DNA of 64,000 nucleotides from Candidatus Amarobacillus elongatus (GCA_016703545.1 JADJBX010000011.1:10540-74539), one strand, 5' to 3'; counted from the first letter of the stretch, positions 19,169-28,734 are shown. Translations and numbers: made by a program. Notes: generated by a model from the sequence alone, not told the origin.

Positions 19169-21559
19169 GGCGTCTCTCCAAGGCTGGTATGGCGCTCGAA
19201 TTCAGGATGCCCACGCAGCGCGCGGTCGCTCATGCGCAGGTCGCGCGCGATCCGTTCCGCCGCCGTCGTCACCTCTTCCTCGTTGCCGAAGCGGTCCATC
19301 GCCGCCAGCGAAACGGCGAGCGGCGCCGCCCGTTCCACCTCTTCCTGCACCGAGCTGCCCACGTACAGCACCGAGGCCCAGTGCGGCACCCGCCGGTCCT
19401 GCGCCTCCGTCTTCACCGGGCGGTAGATGAACTCGCGCGTGTTCACGGCGATGTCCACCAGCATGCTCCGCACCCCCACGAACGCCACGCACGCGTACGC
19501 CGTCATCAGCAGGTTCGCCGCCGCGAACGCCCCGTGCGTGTAATTCCGCTCGTCGATGTCCCGCAGCAGCGTCCGCAGCGACCACGCGATCAGCACCAGC
19601 GGCAGCGTCACGAAGAGCATCGGCGCCACCGTCCGGTTGCGGATCTTCGGCGTCCGCGCGAACGCGATCTTCTGCCCGCCGATGCCCTGCACGATGGATT
19701 GCACCGTCCCCGCCAGGTTCACCGGCAGCAGGAGCAGGTTGAAGCCGTACACGCGGAAGATGTCGCTGCGGTGGTACCCCACGCGGTGCAGGTCGTTCGC
19801 CATCGCCCAGAAGTAGGGCGCCGCCGTCACGATCGCGAACCGCGTCAGCATGTCCTCCCGGAACGGGTAGAACAGCAGCAAGAGCAGCCCCAGGCTCGAC
19901 CAGCAGATGGAGATCAGGTAGTTCGTCCGCAGGAAGAGCTCGGCCAGCCGCGGGCGCCGCACCCCCTCCCGCCGCCGCCACAGCAGCCGGAACAGCGACG
20001 GCGCGATCACGAGCCCGCCGTTCGCCCACCGTTGCCGTTGCACCACCAGCGCCCCGAAGTCCGGCGGCGTCGCGCTGTAACTCAGCCGCTCCGGGTAGTT
20101 GTACAGCCGCCACCCCTTCGATCGCAGGTCGATGCTCGATTCCGTGTCCTCGATCACCGTGCGGTCCTTGATGTACCGGCGGATGACGAACCCCGCCTCG
20201 TCCTCCTCCTCCAGCAGCTCGTCCAGCGCGCGCTTTCGGATGACCGCGTTCGCCCCACCCAGAAGGTCGCGTCGTAGTGCGTCAGCCCTGGTGAACGATG
20301 TGCTGGATGTCGGTCGTCGCGCCCGCGATCCGCTCGATGCGCGTCGCCGCCCCGCGGTACGCCGAATACGGCGTCTGCACCACCGCCACGTCCCCGTTCT
20401 CCGCCTGCTCCATGAAGTACACGAGCCGCAGGCAGTACTCCGGCAGCAGGATCGAGTCCGCGTCCAGCGTCAGCACGTAGTCGCTGTTCGGTACCACCAG
20501 GTCCGGCCGGCGGCTCCCCGCCGGCACCAGCACGCGCCCGCCTGGCGATTGCACGACGCAGTAGCTCCCGCCCATCAGCCCGAGATAGCTGTTCAGGTTC
20601 ATCGCCTTGTTCGCTTCATGCGAAAGGGAAGCGAACTGCTTCCGTTCGAAGCTCGTCACCTCCGCCCGGAAGGTCCGCACCAGGCGCGAATAGAGCTGGT
20701 GCACCCGCCGCCGGCTGATGCTCGCGTCCGGCGAATCGGCCGCCGTGCGGATCGCCTCGGACGTCGCCCGCAGGTCCTTGCGCATCCGATCGAGGAACTC
20801 CATCGCGACGAAGTGGTCGCTGTGGTCCACCCGTTCCATCTCGCGGCTCAGCCGTCCGAACCAGTCCCCCGCCCGGTCGTAATGGACCGCGAGCGTGCGC
20901 AGCGTCGCCGCGTCCGCCGCCAGCACCGGCGAGCTCTCATGCTCGAATTCGTCCAGCGCCGCCTCGAACTCCCGGCAGGGGATCTCCAGCTCCGCCTGGA
21001 TGTCCTTCGGGAGCTGCCGCGCCCGCTCCAGCAGGCGCGCGTGCTCCGGGTCCGTGGGGTTCGGCGGGTCGTCCACCAGCAGCACCACGCGCAGGTTCGG
21101 GTACTCCTGCAACGCCGCCGAAAGCAGCGTCTGCCGGATCACTCGCTCGTCCTCCCGGTACGAAGGCACGATCACCGTCATCGTCGGCATCGCGCGGTCG
21201 AAGAAGTCGTCGATGGTCGAACGGGGCACGCGGCGGTGGTTCTTCGTGCGGTCGAAGTGGCCCATGCGCGCCACCAGGTACGCCGAGGCCGAAAGCGTCA
21301 GCAACGTCACCAGCGCCAGGTACATCGCCGTTTCGAGGACCGTTCGCAGGTCCAGTTCCGAATGCCCGAGCCGCCAGAGCTGGTCCACCACGTACGCCAG
21401 CCAGGCCGCGCCCGTGAAGAAGACCGCGAAGCGCGCGCCCCCCGCCGTCGCCCGGCCGGCCGCGCGATGGATGATCGGCGCGCCGCCGTACATACGGTCG
21501 GTGCCCCACTGGCGGCGGCGCCGGCCTCCGTTCGAAGTTCCCACCTGGGACGCTGTCAT
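19165..21559 (-). pseudogene. Membrane GT2 processive glycosyltransferase (cellulose/chitin synthase-like), two frameshifts
   Basis: About 798 residues after correction. Two N-terminal membrane helices are followed by a GT2 domain (PTMTVIVPSYREDERVIRQT, LDADSILLPEY, IEDTESSIDL, and the processive QRQRWANGG motif), then several membrane helices. One base appears missing at 20282-20288 (a GGCC read as GCC) and another at 20253-20256 (G5 read as G4). Between them the expected GLTHYDATFWVGANAVIRKR is recovered. It makes a beta-linked polysaccharide and exports it through its own channel. The C-terminus is coupled to the GH18 gene. The family is certain; the product sugar is not. Confidence 0.88.
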
Positions 21560-22059
21560 CGGGCCTCCCCACGAAGGCCCCCAGTCCGAAACAAACGCGC
21601 AGCCCGGGACCTCAGCCTCGCGCGGAGATCCTGTAATTGCGGCTACAACGAAACAGGGCCCCTGGGGGCACGGGCCCTGTTGCGGTTTCCGACCATACGG
21701 TAAGTCGACTAACCGGCACAGTTAGCAAAGCCTTTTGTGCACAAATCTTCACAAAAACGCGGGCGATCTTCGGAGGACACGTTCGCTCCCGCAGCCGCTC
21801 GGCCCCCCGTCGCGCCCCGCACGCGAATATCGATTCCATTTTCGAAGTTCGACCAGAACTTGCTCCACATTTCCTCCCCGCGGCCGATCGGCCCTCCGCC
21901 GGCGGTCCTTCGTCCCCCCGCAAACCCCGGGCCCCACCCGATGCCATGGGGGTGCGAGCCCCATGCCCGCCCGGCGCCGCTCCCCGCCATGCGGGGGCGA
22001 AACCCCCGGAACGGCACGGTCCCCCGTCACTCACCCCGCCAGAAGAAGGTCATCCGCCC
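21560..22059. promoter_or_regulatory. 500-bp divergent intergenic region with AT-rich, palindrome-containing island
   Basis: No convincing gene here. A short AT-rich island (about 21690-21765) contains the 12-bp palindrome TTTGTGCACAAA (21734-21745), the palindrome AGTCGACT (21703-21710) and the inverted repeat CTAAC/GTTAG (21710-21726). Such sites in a shared promoter region of a polysaccharide synthase and a chemoreceptor are probable regulator-binding sites. The part from 21780 to 22040 shows nothing clear. Confidence 0.45.
21652..21681 (-). terminator. Terminator-like hairpin upstream of the GT2 gene
   Basis: Perfect 10-bp inverted repeat (21652-21661 with 21672-21681) followed on the minus strand by TCGTTG. 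It is about 95 bp before the GT2 start on the same strand, where no gene ends, so it may be a leader attenuator or may stop antisense transcription from the chemoreceptor promoter. Confidence 0.5.
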
Positions 22060-24117
22060 GTGACATCCGCCCCGTTCCGGCCGCTCAAGGCGCTGTTCGC
22101 GCGCCCCGTCCAGCACCTCCACAACCTCAACCTGCGCGTCAAGCTGCTCGGCGTCGTGGCCATCAGCTGCATCGCCACCCTCGTCGTCGGCTTCGCCGGC
22201 TACCGCAGCTCCCGCGATATCCATCTGCGGCTCGAACACGCCCAGAGCAACGACCTCCAGGTCGCGCTCATCCAGGGCGACCTCCGCTCCGACCTCGTCA
22301 TGGCCGGCCGCGATTTCCGCCAGGCCATGCTCCTCACCGATCCCGCCGCCCGCGAAAAGGCCATCGCCTCGTCCCGCGACTTCATCGCCAAAGCCGACGC
22401 GGAATACGCCCGGCTCCGCCCCCTCCTCAACAGCGAGGAGCACGGCGACGGCGTTCAGCAGTTCGAGGCCACCTTCCCCGCATGGAAGGCGAAGACGGTC
22501 GAACTGCTCGACCTCGTCGCCCTCAATACGCGCGAAGGCGATGTCCAGGCCCTGAACAAGCTCGCGACCGAGAAGGGCCCGCTGGGCGCGCAACTCCTCG
22601 GCGTGATCACCACGCTCGTCGACGGCATCAAGGGCGGCGCCGCCGAGAACGTCGCCGCCGGGCAGCAGGAGTACGAGTCCACCCGTCTCATCCTCTTCGC
22701 CGTCATCACCGGCGGCATTGTCCTCAGCCTCGGGGCCGGCCTCCTCGTCGCCACCAACGTCGCCGGCGTCGCCCGCCGCATGGAGCGCGCCGCCCGCGGC
22801 ATCGCCACGGGAGATCTCTCCCAGTCCCTCCACATCGCCCAGGCCGATGAACTTGGCCAGACCGCCCACGCCTTCGGCGAGATGACCGCCTACCTCCGCG
22901 AAATGGCGAGCGCCGCCGAGCGCGTCGCCGCCGGCGACCTCACCGTCGAGGTCCACCCACACGGCGAGCGCGATATCCTCGGCAACGCCGTCGCCAGCAT
23001 GGTCACCAACCTCCGCGGCCTCGTCGGGGGCGTCCAGCACGATGCCGCCGAAGTCACCCGCGCCGCCGACCAGCTCGGCGAAGCGGGCGAACAGATGGCC
23101 TCGGCCACGACGATGATCGCCAACGCCATCGCCGAAGTTACCCGCTCCACCGTCTCCCTCACCGAGGGCGCCCAGCGCTCCGCACGCGATATCGAAGCGA
23201 TGGGCGGCAACACCGAGACCCTCGCCGCCGCCGCGCAGCAGAACGCCGCCTCCGCCACCATCTCGCGCGATGAAGCCACCGCCGTGGGCGCACGCATCGC
23301 CGAGGTCGCCGAAACCTCGCGCGTGGTCGCCAGCGCCGCCGCCGAATCCCAGCGCGCCGCCGAGCAGGGTCGCGAAGCCGTCACCGCGGCCGTCGCCTCC
23401 ATGACCGCCATCGCCGAGGCCGTCGGCGCCGCCAGCGAAAGCGTCGACCGCCTCGGCGGCTACGGCCAGCAGATCGGCGAAATCGTCCGCACCATCGACG
23501 AAATCGCCGGCCAGACCAACCTCCTCGCGCTCAACGCGGCCATCGAAGCGGCCCGCGCCGGCGAGCAGGGACGCGGCTTCGCCGTCGTCGCCGAAAACGT
23601 CCGCTCGCTCGCCGAACGCTCCTCCCAGGCCACGAAGGAGATCGCCGAGCTCATCGCCAGGGTCCGCCAGGGCACCGAGGAAGCCGTGCGCGCCATGGCC
23701 GCCGGCGTCGAGGACGTCACCCGCGGCCGCGGCATCACTTCCCAGGCCGGTACCGCCCTCGAAAGCATCACCGAGTCCGTCCACCGCGCGAGCACGGAGA
23801 TGACCGTCATCGCCACCGACATGCAGAACCTCACCGCCGGCATCGAACGCATCGTCGAAGCCGCCGGCCAGATTGCCGCATCCGCCGGGCAGACCGCCAG
23901 CTCCGTCGCCAGCATGGCCTCCGGTACCGGCCGCATCGGCGATGTCGTCCTCCAGGTTTCGGCCATGAGCGAGGAGACCTCGGCCTCCGCCGAGGAGGTC
24001 TCCGCCTCCACCCAGGAGCTCACCGCCCAGTCCGGCCAGCTCGCCACCACCGCCGTCCACATGCGCGACCTCGCCAACAACCTCGAGGGCACGGTCGCGC
24101 GCTTCAGGCTGACCTGA
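22060..24117 (+). CDS. Methyl-accepting chemotaxis protein
   Basis: 685 residues. Transmembrane helix 1 (about 25-45, LLGVVAISCIATLVVGFAGY), an extracellular four-helix bundle sensor (about 46-205), helix 2 (about 210-230), HAMP, a second HAMP-like segment, and the long cytoplasmic coiled-coil signalling domain with hairpin tip IAGQTNLLALNAAIEAARAG and EQGRGFAVVAENVRSLAERS. It would pass a signal to CheA/CheW, which are not in this window. GTG 22060 is chosen because the signal anchor follows directly and AGAAGG lies about ten bases upstream. A terminator hairpin follows. Confidence 0.93.
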   Translation: MTSAPFRPLKALFARPVQHLHNLNLRVKLLGVVAISCIATLVVGFAGYRSSRDIHLRLEHAQSNDLQVALIQGDLRSDLVMAGRDFRQAMLLTDPAAREKAIASSRDFIAKADAEYARLRPLLNSEEHGDGVQQFEATFPAWKAKTVELLDLVALNTREGDVQALNKLATEKGPLGAQLLGVITTLVDGIKGGAAENVAAGQQEYESTRLILFAVITGGIVLSLGAGLLVATNVAGVARRMERAARGIATGDLSQSLHIAQADELGQTAHAFGEMTAYLREMASAAERVAAGDLTVEVHPHGERDILGNAVASMVTNLRGLVGGVQHDAAEVTRAADQLGEAGEQMASATTMIANAIAEVTRSTVSLTEGAQRSARDIEAMGGNTETLAAAAQQNAASATISRDEATAVGARIAEVAETSRVVASAAAESQRAAEQGREAVTAAVASMTAIAEAVGAASESVDRLGGYGQQIGEIVRTIDEIAGQTNLLALNAAIEAARAGEQGRGFAVVAENVRSLAERSSQATKEIAELIARVRQGTEEAVRAMAAGVEDVTRGRGITSQAGTALESITESVHRASTEMTVIATDMQNLTAGIERIVEAAGQIAASAGQTASSVASMASGTGRIGDVVLQVSAMSEETSASAEEVSASTQELTAQSGQLATTAVHMRDLANNLEGTVARFRLT

Positions 24118-24138
24118 CCGCCGCCGTCGCCCCCCAAC

Positions 24139-24175
24139 CGCCCGCCCCGGCGCGACCTTCGCGCGGGGGCGGGCG
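24139..24175 (+). terminator. Hairpin after the chemoreceptor gene
   Basis: GC-only 16-bp inverted repeat with one mismatch (24139-24154 with 24160-24175, loop of 5) about 20 bp after the stop codon. The tail is not T-rich on the plus strand, so it may need Rho or act as a 3' stabiliser. Confidence 0.5.
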
Positions 24176-24233
24176 CGTTCCGGAAAGATCGGCCGCCCGG
24201 GGACCATCGCCGGGGGGCGGTACCATGGGACCC

Positions 24234-25298
24234 ATGGCGCCCACCTCCGCACGCGACGCCGTCCTCGCCATGGCCCGCGACGAAGGGTTCGCGCTCGCGC
24301 GCATCGCCGCCGTGGACGAAGGCGAACCCCTCGCGCCCGCCCGTGCCACCGCCCTCGACGCGCTCGCCGCCGGCCACCTCGCCGAAATGGGCTGGATGAC
24401 CGCCGACTGGCTCGCGCGGGCCACCGATCCCGGCGCCTTCCTCGCCGGCGCGCGGTCCGTGATCATGCTCGCGCTGCCATACGCGCGCGCCGCCGCCCCG
24501 CCCGCCGACGGCGTCAGCCGCGGCCGCGTCGCCGCCTACGCCGCCGGCCGCGATTACCACCGCATCTTCGAATCGAAGCTGCGCCGCATGGCCCGCCGCA
24601 TCCGCGAGGAACTCGGCGCCGCCGCCCGCCCCACCGTCGACTACGGTCCGCTCCTCGAACGCCCGCTCGCGTCACTCGCCGGGATGGGCTGGTTCGGGAA
24701 GTCGACCATGCTGCTCACGCCCGGGTTCGGGCCGTGGGTGCTCCTCGGCGCCGTCGCCACCACCCTCGACCTCGCGCCCGATGCCCCCCTTCGCAAGAGC
24801 TGCGGCAGCTGCACGCGGTGCATCGTCGCCTGCCCAACCGGCGCAATCTCCCCCGAGGGCCACGTCGTCGATGCGCGGCGCTGCATCAGCTACCTCACCA
24901 TCGAACACCGCGGCTCTATCCCGCTCGACCTCCGCCCGCTCATGGGCAGCTGGATCTTCGGCTGCGACGAATGCCTCGACGCCTGCCCCGTCGGTGCCGC
25001 CAGCCGCGAAACCCACCCCGACCTCGCACCGCCCTCCCCCGACGCCACCTTCCCCCCGCTCACCGACCTCCTCGCGCTCGACGAAGACGCCTTTCGCGAG
25101 CGGTTCCGGGGCCGCGCCATTCAGCGGGCGAAGCGCGACGGCCTGCTGCGCAACGCCTGCATCGCCCTCGGCAACACCGGCACCCCCGCCGACCTCCCCG
25201 CCCTCACCGCCGCCCTCACGGACCCCTCCCCCCTCGTCCGCGAACACGCCGCCTGGGCCATCGCGCAGATCGAGGCCAGGGAAGAGAGACAGGACTGA
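24234..25298 (+). CDS. queG: Epoxyqueuosine reductase QueG
   Basis: 354 residues. It reduces epoxyqueuosine to queuosine in tRNA using cobalamin and two 4Fe-4S clusters. DUF1730 N-terminal domain (ARSVIMLALPYAR, AAYAAGRDYHRI), the DYGPLLERPLASLAGMGWFG motif, cluster motifs CGSCTRCIVACP and CDECLDACPVG, and a C-terminal HEAT-like segment (RNACIALGNTGTPADLPALT). The ATG at 24234 lies seven bases after a TACCAT -10 box, which overlaps the alternative ATG 24225, so the later start and a leaderless message are preferred. Other queuosine genes are absent here. Confidence 0.95.
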   Translation: MAPTSARDAVLAMARDEGFALARIAAVDEGEPLAPARATALDALAAGHLAEMGWMTADWLARATDPGAFLAGARSVIMLALPYARAAAPPADGVSRGRVAAYAAGRDYHRIFESKLRRMARRIREELGAAARPTVDYGPLLERPLASLAGMGWFGKSTMLLTPGFGPWVLLGAVATTLDLAPDAPLRKSCGSCTRCIVACPTGAISPEGHVVDARRCISYLTIEHRGSIPLDLRPLMGSWIFGCDECLDACPVGAASRETHPDLAPPSPDATFPPLTDLLALDEDAFRERFRGRAIQRAKRDGLLRNACIALGNTGTPADLPALTAALTDPSPLVREHAAWAIAQIEAREERQD

Positions 25299-25361
25299 CG
25301 AGTTCCCCGCGCCCGGACACCCCCCTGGGCACTGCCCACTGGCCACCGACAACTCCCTTCG

Positions 25362-25389
25362 TTGACATGTCCGCCCGGCCATATACGAT
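25362..25389 (+). promoter_or_regulatory. Sigma70-type promoter for the GltD-like gene
   Basis: TTGACA (25362-25367) and TACGAT (25384-25389) with a 16-bp spacer, the best -35/-10 pair in the window. The predicted start site near 25396 gives a leader of about 67 nt that contains a strong hairpin. Confidence 0.65.
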
Positions 25390-25413
25390 CCACAGTTACC
25401 ACGACTGAAGGGA

Positions 25414-25457
25414 AGCCGGGGCGGTGGCGCCATGCGCCGCCAATGCCCCGGCTCTTT
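25414..25457 (+). other. Leader hairpin before the GltD-like gene
   Basis: Nine-bp outer stem (25414-25422 with 25445-25453) enclosing a GGCGC/GCGCC inner stem, followed by CTTTGTCC and then the start codon six bases later. It sits in the predicted leader, so it could be an attenuator or a translation-control element. No known riboswitch family is recognised. Confidence 0.5.
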
Positions 25458-25462
25458 GTCCT

Positions 25463-26911
25463 ATGCCGAATATCGTCCACCAGCGCCTCCAGGTCAGCGT
25501 TCAGCCCGTTCCCAAGCAGGACCCCGAAGTGCGCAAGCGCAACTTCGATGAGACCTACATCGGCTTCGATGTCAACGCCGCGAAGATCGAGGCCTCGCGC
25601 TGTATCCAGTGCCCCTCCGCGCCCTGCCAGGAAGCCTGCCCCGTCCATAACGACATTCCCGGCGCCTTCGCGCTCCTCGAAATCGGCGATATCCTCGGCG
25701 CCGCGGACAAGTTCCGCGAAACCTCCAACCTTCCCGAGATGTGCGGCCGCCTCTGCCCGCAGGAGAAGCTCTGCGAAGGCTCCTGCGTCGTCGGCTTCGC
25801 CATCCGCCCCGATGGCCGCAAGGAACCCCCGGTCACCATCGGCAAGCTCGAGGCGTTCTGCACCGACTACCAGCGCGGCGAGCTCGATGGCTACCCGCTC
25901 CCCCGCTACATGCCCGAGCCCACCGGCCGCAACGTCGCCGTCATCGGCTCTGGCCCCGCCGGCCTCGCCGTCGCCGAGCAGGTCGCCCTCAAGGGCCACG
26001 GCTGCACCGTGTTCGAATACTGGCCCGAACCCGGCGGCGTCCTCGTCTACGGCATCCCCAACTTCAAAATGCGCAAGAGCATCGTCGACCAGTACGTCAC
26101 GTACCTCGAACGGCTCGGCGTGAAGTTCCAATGCAACACCTACGTCGGCCGCGACATCACCCTCGACCAGATGCTCGAGGGCGAATTCGACGCCGCCTTC
26201 CTTGGCACCGGCGCCGGCGTCGGCAACATCATGGAGATCGAAGGCGAAGCGCTGCAGGGCGTGCACAAGGCCACCGACTTCCTCGTGCGCGGCAACCTCG
26301 GCCTCAACAAGCTCCCCGGCGACCTCCGCGAGCCGCTGCCCCCGCCCAGGAACGTCGTCGTTATCGGCGGCGGCGATACCGCCATGGACTGCGTCCGCAC
26401 CGCCATCCGCCTCGGCGCCGAGCGCGTCATGTGCGTCTACCGGCGCACCGAGAACGAGATGCTCGGCCGCGGCGAAGAGCGCAAGAACGCCCGCGAGGAG
26501 GGCGTCGAGTTCGCCATGCTCACCCTCCCCACGCGCATCATTGGCGATGACACCGGCAAGGTCGTCGCCGTCGAACTGCAGAAGATGGAGCTCGGCGAAC
26601 CCGATGCCTCCGGCCGCCGTTCGCCCAAGCCCATCAAGGGCAGCGAATACACCGTCCCCGCCGATACCGTCGCCATCGCCATCGGCTACGGCGCCGACCC
26701 ACTCGTCCCCCAGACCACCTCTGGCCTGAAGGCCGACCGCAAGGCGCTCGTCCAGGTAGACCAGCGCATGCGCACCTCCCGGCCCGGCGTCTTCGCGGGC
26801 GGCGATAACGTCAACGGCGCCGACCTCGTCGTCACCGCCCTCGCCGACGGCCGCGTCGCCGCCCAGGCGATCATGGACTACCTGGACACGCTGCCCCCGC
26901 GGCGCGCGTGA
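25463..26911 (+). CDS. gltD: Glutamate synthase small-subunit-like FAD/NAD(P) oxidoreductase (GltD family)
   Basis: 482 residues. The N-terminal Fer4_20 domain has Cys-rich motifs CIQCPSAPCQEACPVHNDIP and CGRLCPQEKLCEGSCV for two 4Fe-4S clusters. FAD binding VAVIGSGPAGLAVAEQVA is followed by NADPH binding VVVIGGGDTAMDCVRTAIRL and the late GVFAGGDNVNGADLVV. It could serve as the electron-donating subunit of glutamate synthase or of another partner (NfnB- or PreT-like proteins share this architecture); no large subunit is nearby. It has its own promoter and a structured leader, and no clear Shine-Dalgarno before ATG 25463. The next gene overlaps its stop (GTGA). Confidence 0.88.
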   Translation: MPNIVHQRLQVSVQPVPKQDPEVRKRNFDETYIGFDVNAAKIEASRCIQCPSAPCQEACPVHNDIPGAFALLEIGDILGAADKFRETSNLPEMCGRLCPQEKLCEGSCVVGFAIRPDGRKEPPVTIGKLEAFCTDYQRGELDGYPLPRYMPEPTGRNVAVIGSGPAGLAVAEQVALKGHGCTVFEYWPEPGGVLVYGIPNFKMRKSIVDQYVTYLERLGVKFQCNTYVGRDITLDQMLEGEFDAAFLGTGAGVGNIMEIEGEALQGVHKATDFLVRGNLGLNKLPGDLREPLPPPRNVVVIGGGDTAMDCVRTAIRLGAERVMCVYRRTENEMLGRGEERKNAREEGVEFAMLTLPTRIIGDDTGKVVAVELQKMELGEPDASGRRSPKPIKGSEYTVPADTVAIAIGYGADPLVPQTTSGLKADRKALVQVDQRMRTSRPGVFAGGDNVNGADLVVTALADGRVAAQAIMDYLDTLPPRRA

Positions 26912-27366
26912 CCGGCCCCACCACACCGCGCGACGCCCCGGCCGGCCGGGGCGTTCGCGTCTTCCACGCCAGCCGCTTCCGCGAAGGGCGCTGGAGCGGC
27001 GTGCTCGCGGCCGGCCTGCTCGCCGCCATCCTCGCCTTTGTCGTCACCGCCTCGTTCGCCGTCCTCGGCGGCGCACTCGTGCTTGCCGCCGTCATCGCCG
27101 CCGTCGTCTTCCTGCGCGATGACTACTCGTGGGTCGCCGTCACACCCGGCGAGGTCCTCATCCACCGGCGCCACCAGACCGTCGTCCTCCCGCGCGAAAC
27201 CATCACCCATGTCCAGGGGTCATCGTGGCGCGCCGGCATTGGCCGCTGGAACGACATCCGCGATATCACGATCGTCCTCGCGACCGGCGAGGAGGTCGAC
27301 CTGCCCGCCTCCATCCGCAACCTCGACGCGTTCGTCGTCGAACTGCGCGGCGCCGCCGCCCCCTGA
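26908..27366 (+). CDS. Membrane protein with PH-like domain
   Basis: 152 residues from a GTG that overlaps the previous stop by four bases. Two membrane helices (about 30-70, LAAGLLAAILAFVVTASFAV and LGGALVLAAVIAAVVFL) are followed by a small beta-rich domain (VAVTPGEVLIHRRHQTVVLP, RETITHVQGSS, ATGEEVDLPASIRNLDAF) resembling bacterial PH/YdbT domains. Function unknown; translational coupling suggests co-expression with the GltD-like protein. Confidence 0.7.
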   Translation: MTGPTTPRDAPAGRGVRVFHASRFREGRWSGVLAAGLLAAILAFVVTASFAVLGGALVLAAVIAAVVFLRDDYSWVAVTPGEVLIHRRHQTVVLPRETITHVQGSSWRAGIGRWNDIRDITIVLATGEEVDLPASIRNLDAFVVELRGAAAP

Positions 27367-27421
27367 CACCGCCGCCCGCGGCGCTCACCGCAGGGGCGGC
27401 ACCGGACCTCTCCGTCGCGAA

Positions 27422-27988
27422 CTACTTCAGGACGCCATCCAGGAGCATCGAGGGCACTTCGCGCTCCAGCTCCTCCGGCCGCAGGACACCGTCGAGGCGG
27501 TACCACCGGAAGATCGAGTGCGTCGCGTTGATGATCGTGTAGGCCACCAGCCGCACATCGCGCCGCACCACCACACCCGCGTCCATCCCCCGCTGCACGA
27601 TGTCCATGAACAGCGACTCGTAGACGCGGTCCAGCTCGCGCAGCAACACCCGGTTTTCGATGCGCAGCGAGCGCGGCCGGCCGTTGCGAATCGCCGCGTA
27701 GTGCATCGGCTCGAACCCCATGCAGAGCAGCGTCGTCACCGCCTTGCGAAGCTGCACATCCGGCGGGTCGTCGCTCTCCGCGATTGCGCGCAGCGCCTCC
27801 GCCGAGCGGCTCAGGACCTCCTTGATGAGCTCCACGTAGAGCTCTTCCTTGCTGCGTAATTGGTAGTAGATGACGGCCTTGCTGCAGTTCATGCGCGCGC
27901 CCACATCGTCGAGCGTGGTCGCGTCATATCCCTTCTCCGCGAGGAGGGCCGCCATCGCGAGCATGATCTCCTGCCGCCGGCTCTCCAT
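27422..27988 (-). CDS. TetR-family transcriptional regulator
   Basis: 188 residues from ATG 27988, chosen because CCGGAGC precedes it; ATG 28036 would add 16 residues. N-terminal TetR helix-turn-helix: RRQEIMLAMAALLAEKGYDA, TTLDDVGARMNCSKAVIYYQ, LRSKEELYVELI. The C-terminal ligand-binding bundle (TetR_C, about 60-188) has the FEPMHYAAIRNGR and DVRLVAYTIINATHSIFRWY segments seen in acyl-CoA-responsive regulators. The effector and targets are unknown. The region upstream (28037-28318, about 280 bp) has an AT-rich stretch at 28130-28185 likely to hold its promoter and no gene I can support. Confidence 0.88.
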   Translation of the reverse strand: MESRRQEIMLAMAALLAEKGYDATTLDDVGARMNCSKAVIYYQLRSKEELYVELIKEVLSRSAEALRAIAESDDPPDVQLRKAVTTLLCMGFEPMHYAAIRNGRPRSLRIENRVLLRELDRVYESLFMDIVQRGMDAGVVVRRDVRLVAYTIINATHSIFRWYRLDGVLRPEELEREVPSMLLDGVLK

Positions 27989-28318
27989 CCGCTCCGGGTC
28001 CTGCACACGGTGTCCGCGGAGCCCCGTGACACGCATCTTCTCGCGTTCTGATCGCAAACCGGGCACCTGGTTCCTCACAGCCGTCGATATTCCCCTCTGG
28101 CCATGACTGACGTTTGCACGTTCTGGCCGGTCGCTCAAGTTTTGGGGTCCGATTTGAAAATTGCGATTATCAATATGGGACTCGTACGCGATACGCGCTA
28201 TCCGCGTCGTCTTTTCCGCCCGAACCGCCACCCCGTTCCCCAACAACGACAAACCGCCCCGGGACCAGCCCGCGGCGGTTCGTTCCAGCCCCCTTTGGGA
28301 GCCGCTACCCCGGCCCGC

Positions 28319-28618
28319 TCACCCCGGGCGCACCATGAGCGCCGGCGCGAAGGCGAACCGCACCGGCAGCACCGTCACCTTCGGCTCCGCCGTGATTCCC
28401 ACCTGCTTCACCACCGGCATCAGCCGCGTGTCCACGAACGCCTGGAACGCCGCCGCGCTCTCCCAGACATCGACCACGCGAAGCCCGTCCTCGGCGACCG
28501 CGGCCACGTGGTAGAGCCCGCCCTCCGGCGGGTCCTGGTCGAACCGCACGCTCGCCCGCACCTGGTCGTAGAGCTCGCCGGTCACGCCCGGCCACTCCAT
28601 CAGCATCAGCACTGCCAT
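28319..28618 (-). CDS. ABM-like dimeric alpha/beta-barrel protein
   Basis: 99 residues: MAVLMLMEWPGVTGELYDQV, HVAAVAEDGLRVVDVWESAA, AFQAFVDTRLMPVVKQVG. This order of strands and helices is that of small antibiotic-biosynthesis-monooxygenase-like or stress-response dimeric barrels. No catalytic residues can be assigned. ATG 28618 is preceded by GGAGAGGG. It is the last minus-strand gene before the TetR gene; the role is unknown. Confidence 0.75.
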   Translation of the reverse strand: MAVLMLMEWPGVTGELYDQVRASVRFDQDPPEGGLYHVAAVAEDGLRVVDVWESAAAFQAFVDTRLMPVVKQVGITAEPKVTVLPVRFAFAPALMVRPG

Positions 28619-28734
28619 GGAACCCTCTCCTGTCGGTGGGCGCCTTCGGGCGCCGCGAAGGGGAATACGCCCCGCGGGCGCATGCTGATCAGCTATCGGC
28701 CGCGAACCCTCGACAAACTCGCGCCCCCCAACGA

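Noticed and set aside
13083..21559. True gene loss of ABC permease and GT2 synthase
   Set aside because: Only single-base breaks in G/C runs with full conservation on both sides; sequencing error is the simpler reading.
22027..24252. A 741-codon open frame antisense to the chemoreceptor
   Set aside because: Gly/Asp/Val-rich shadow of the plus-strand coding sequence; the plus-strand protein has an unmistakable MCP signature.
28037..28318. Frames on the plus strand overlapping the TetR upstream region
   Set aside because: No ribosome site or family similarity; the region looks like an AT-rich promoter gap.
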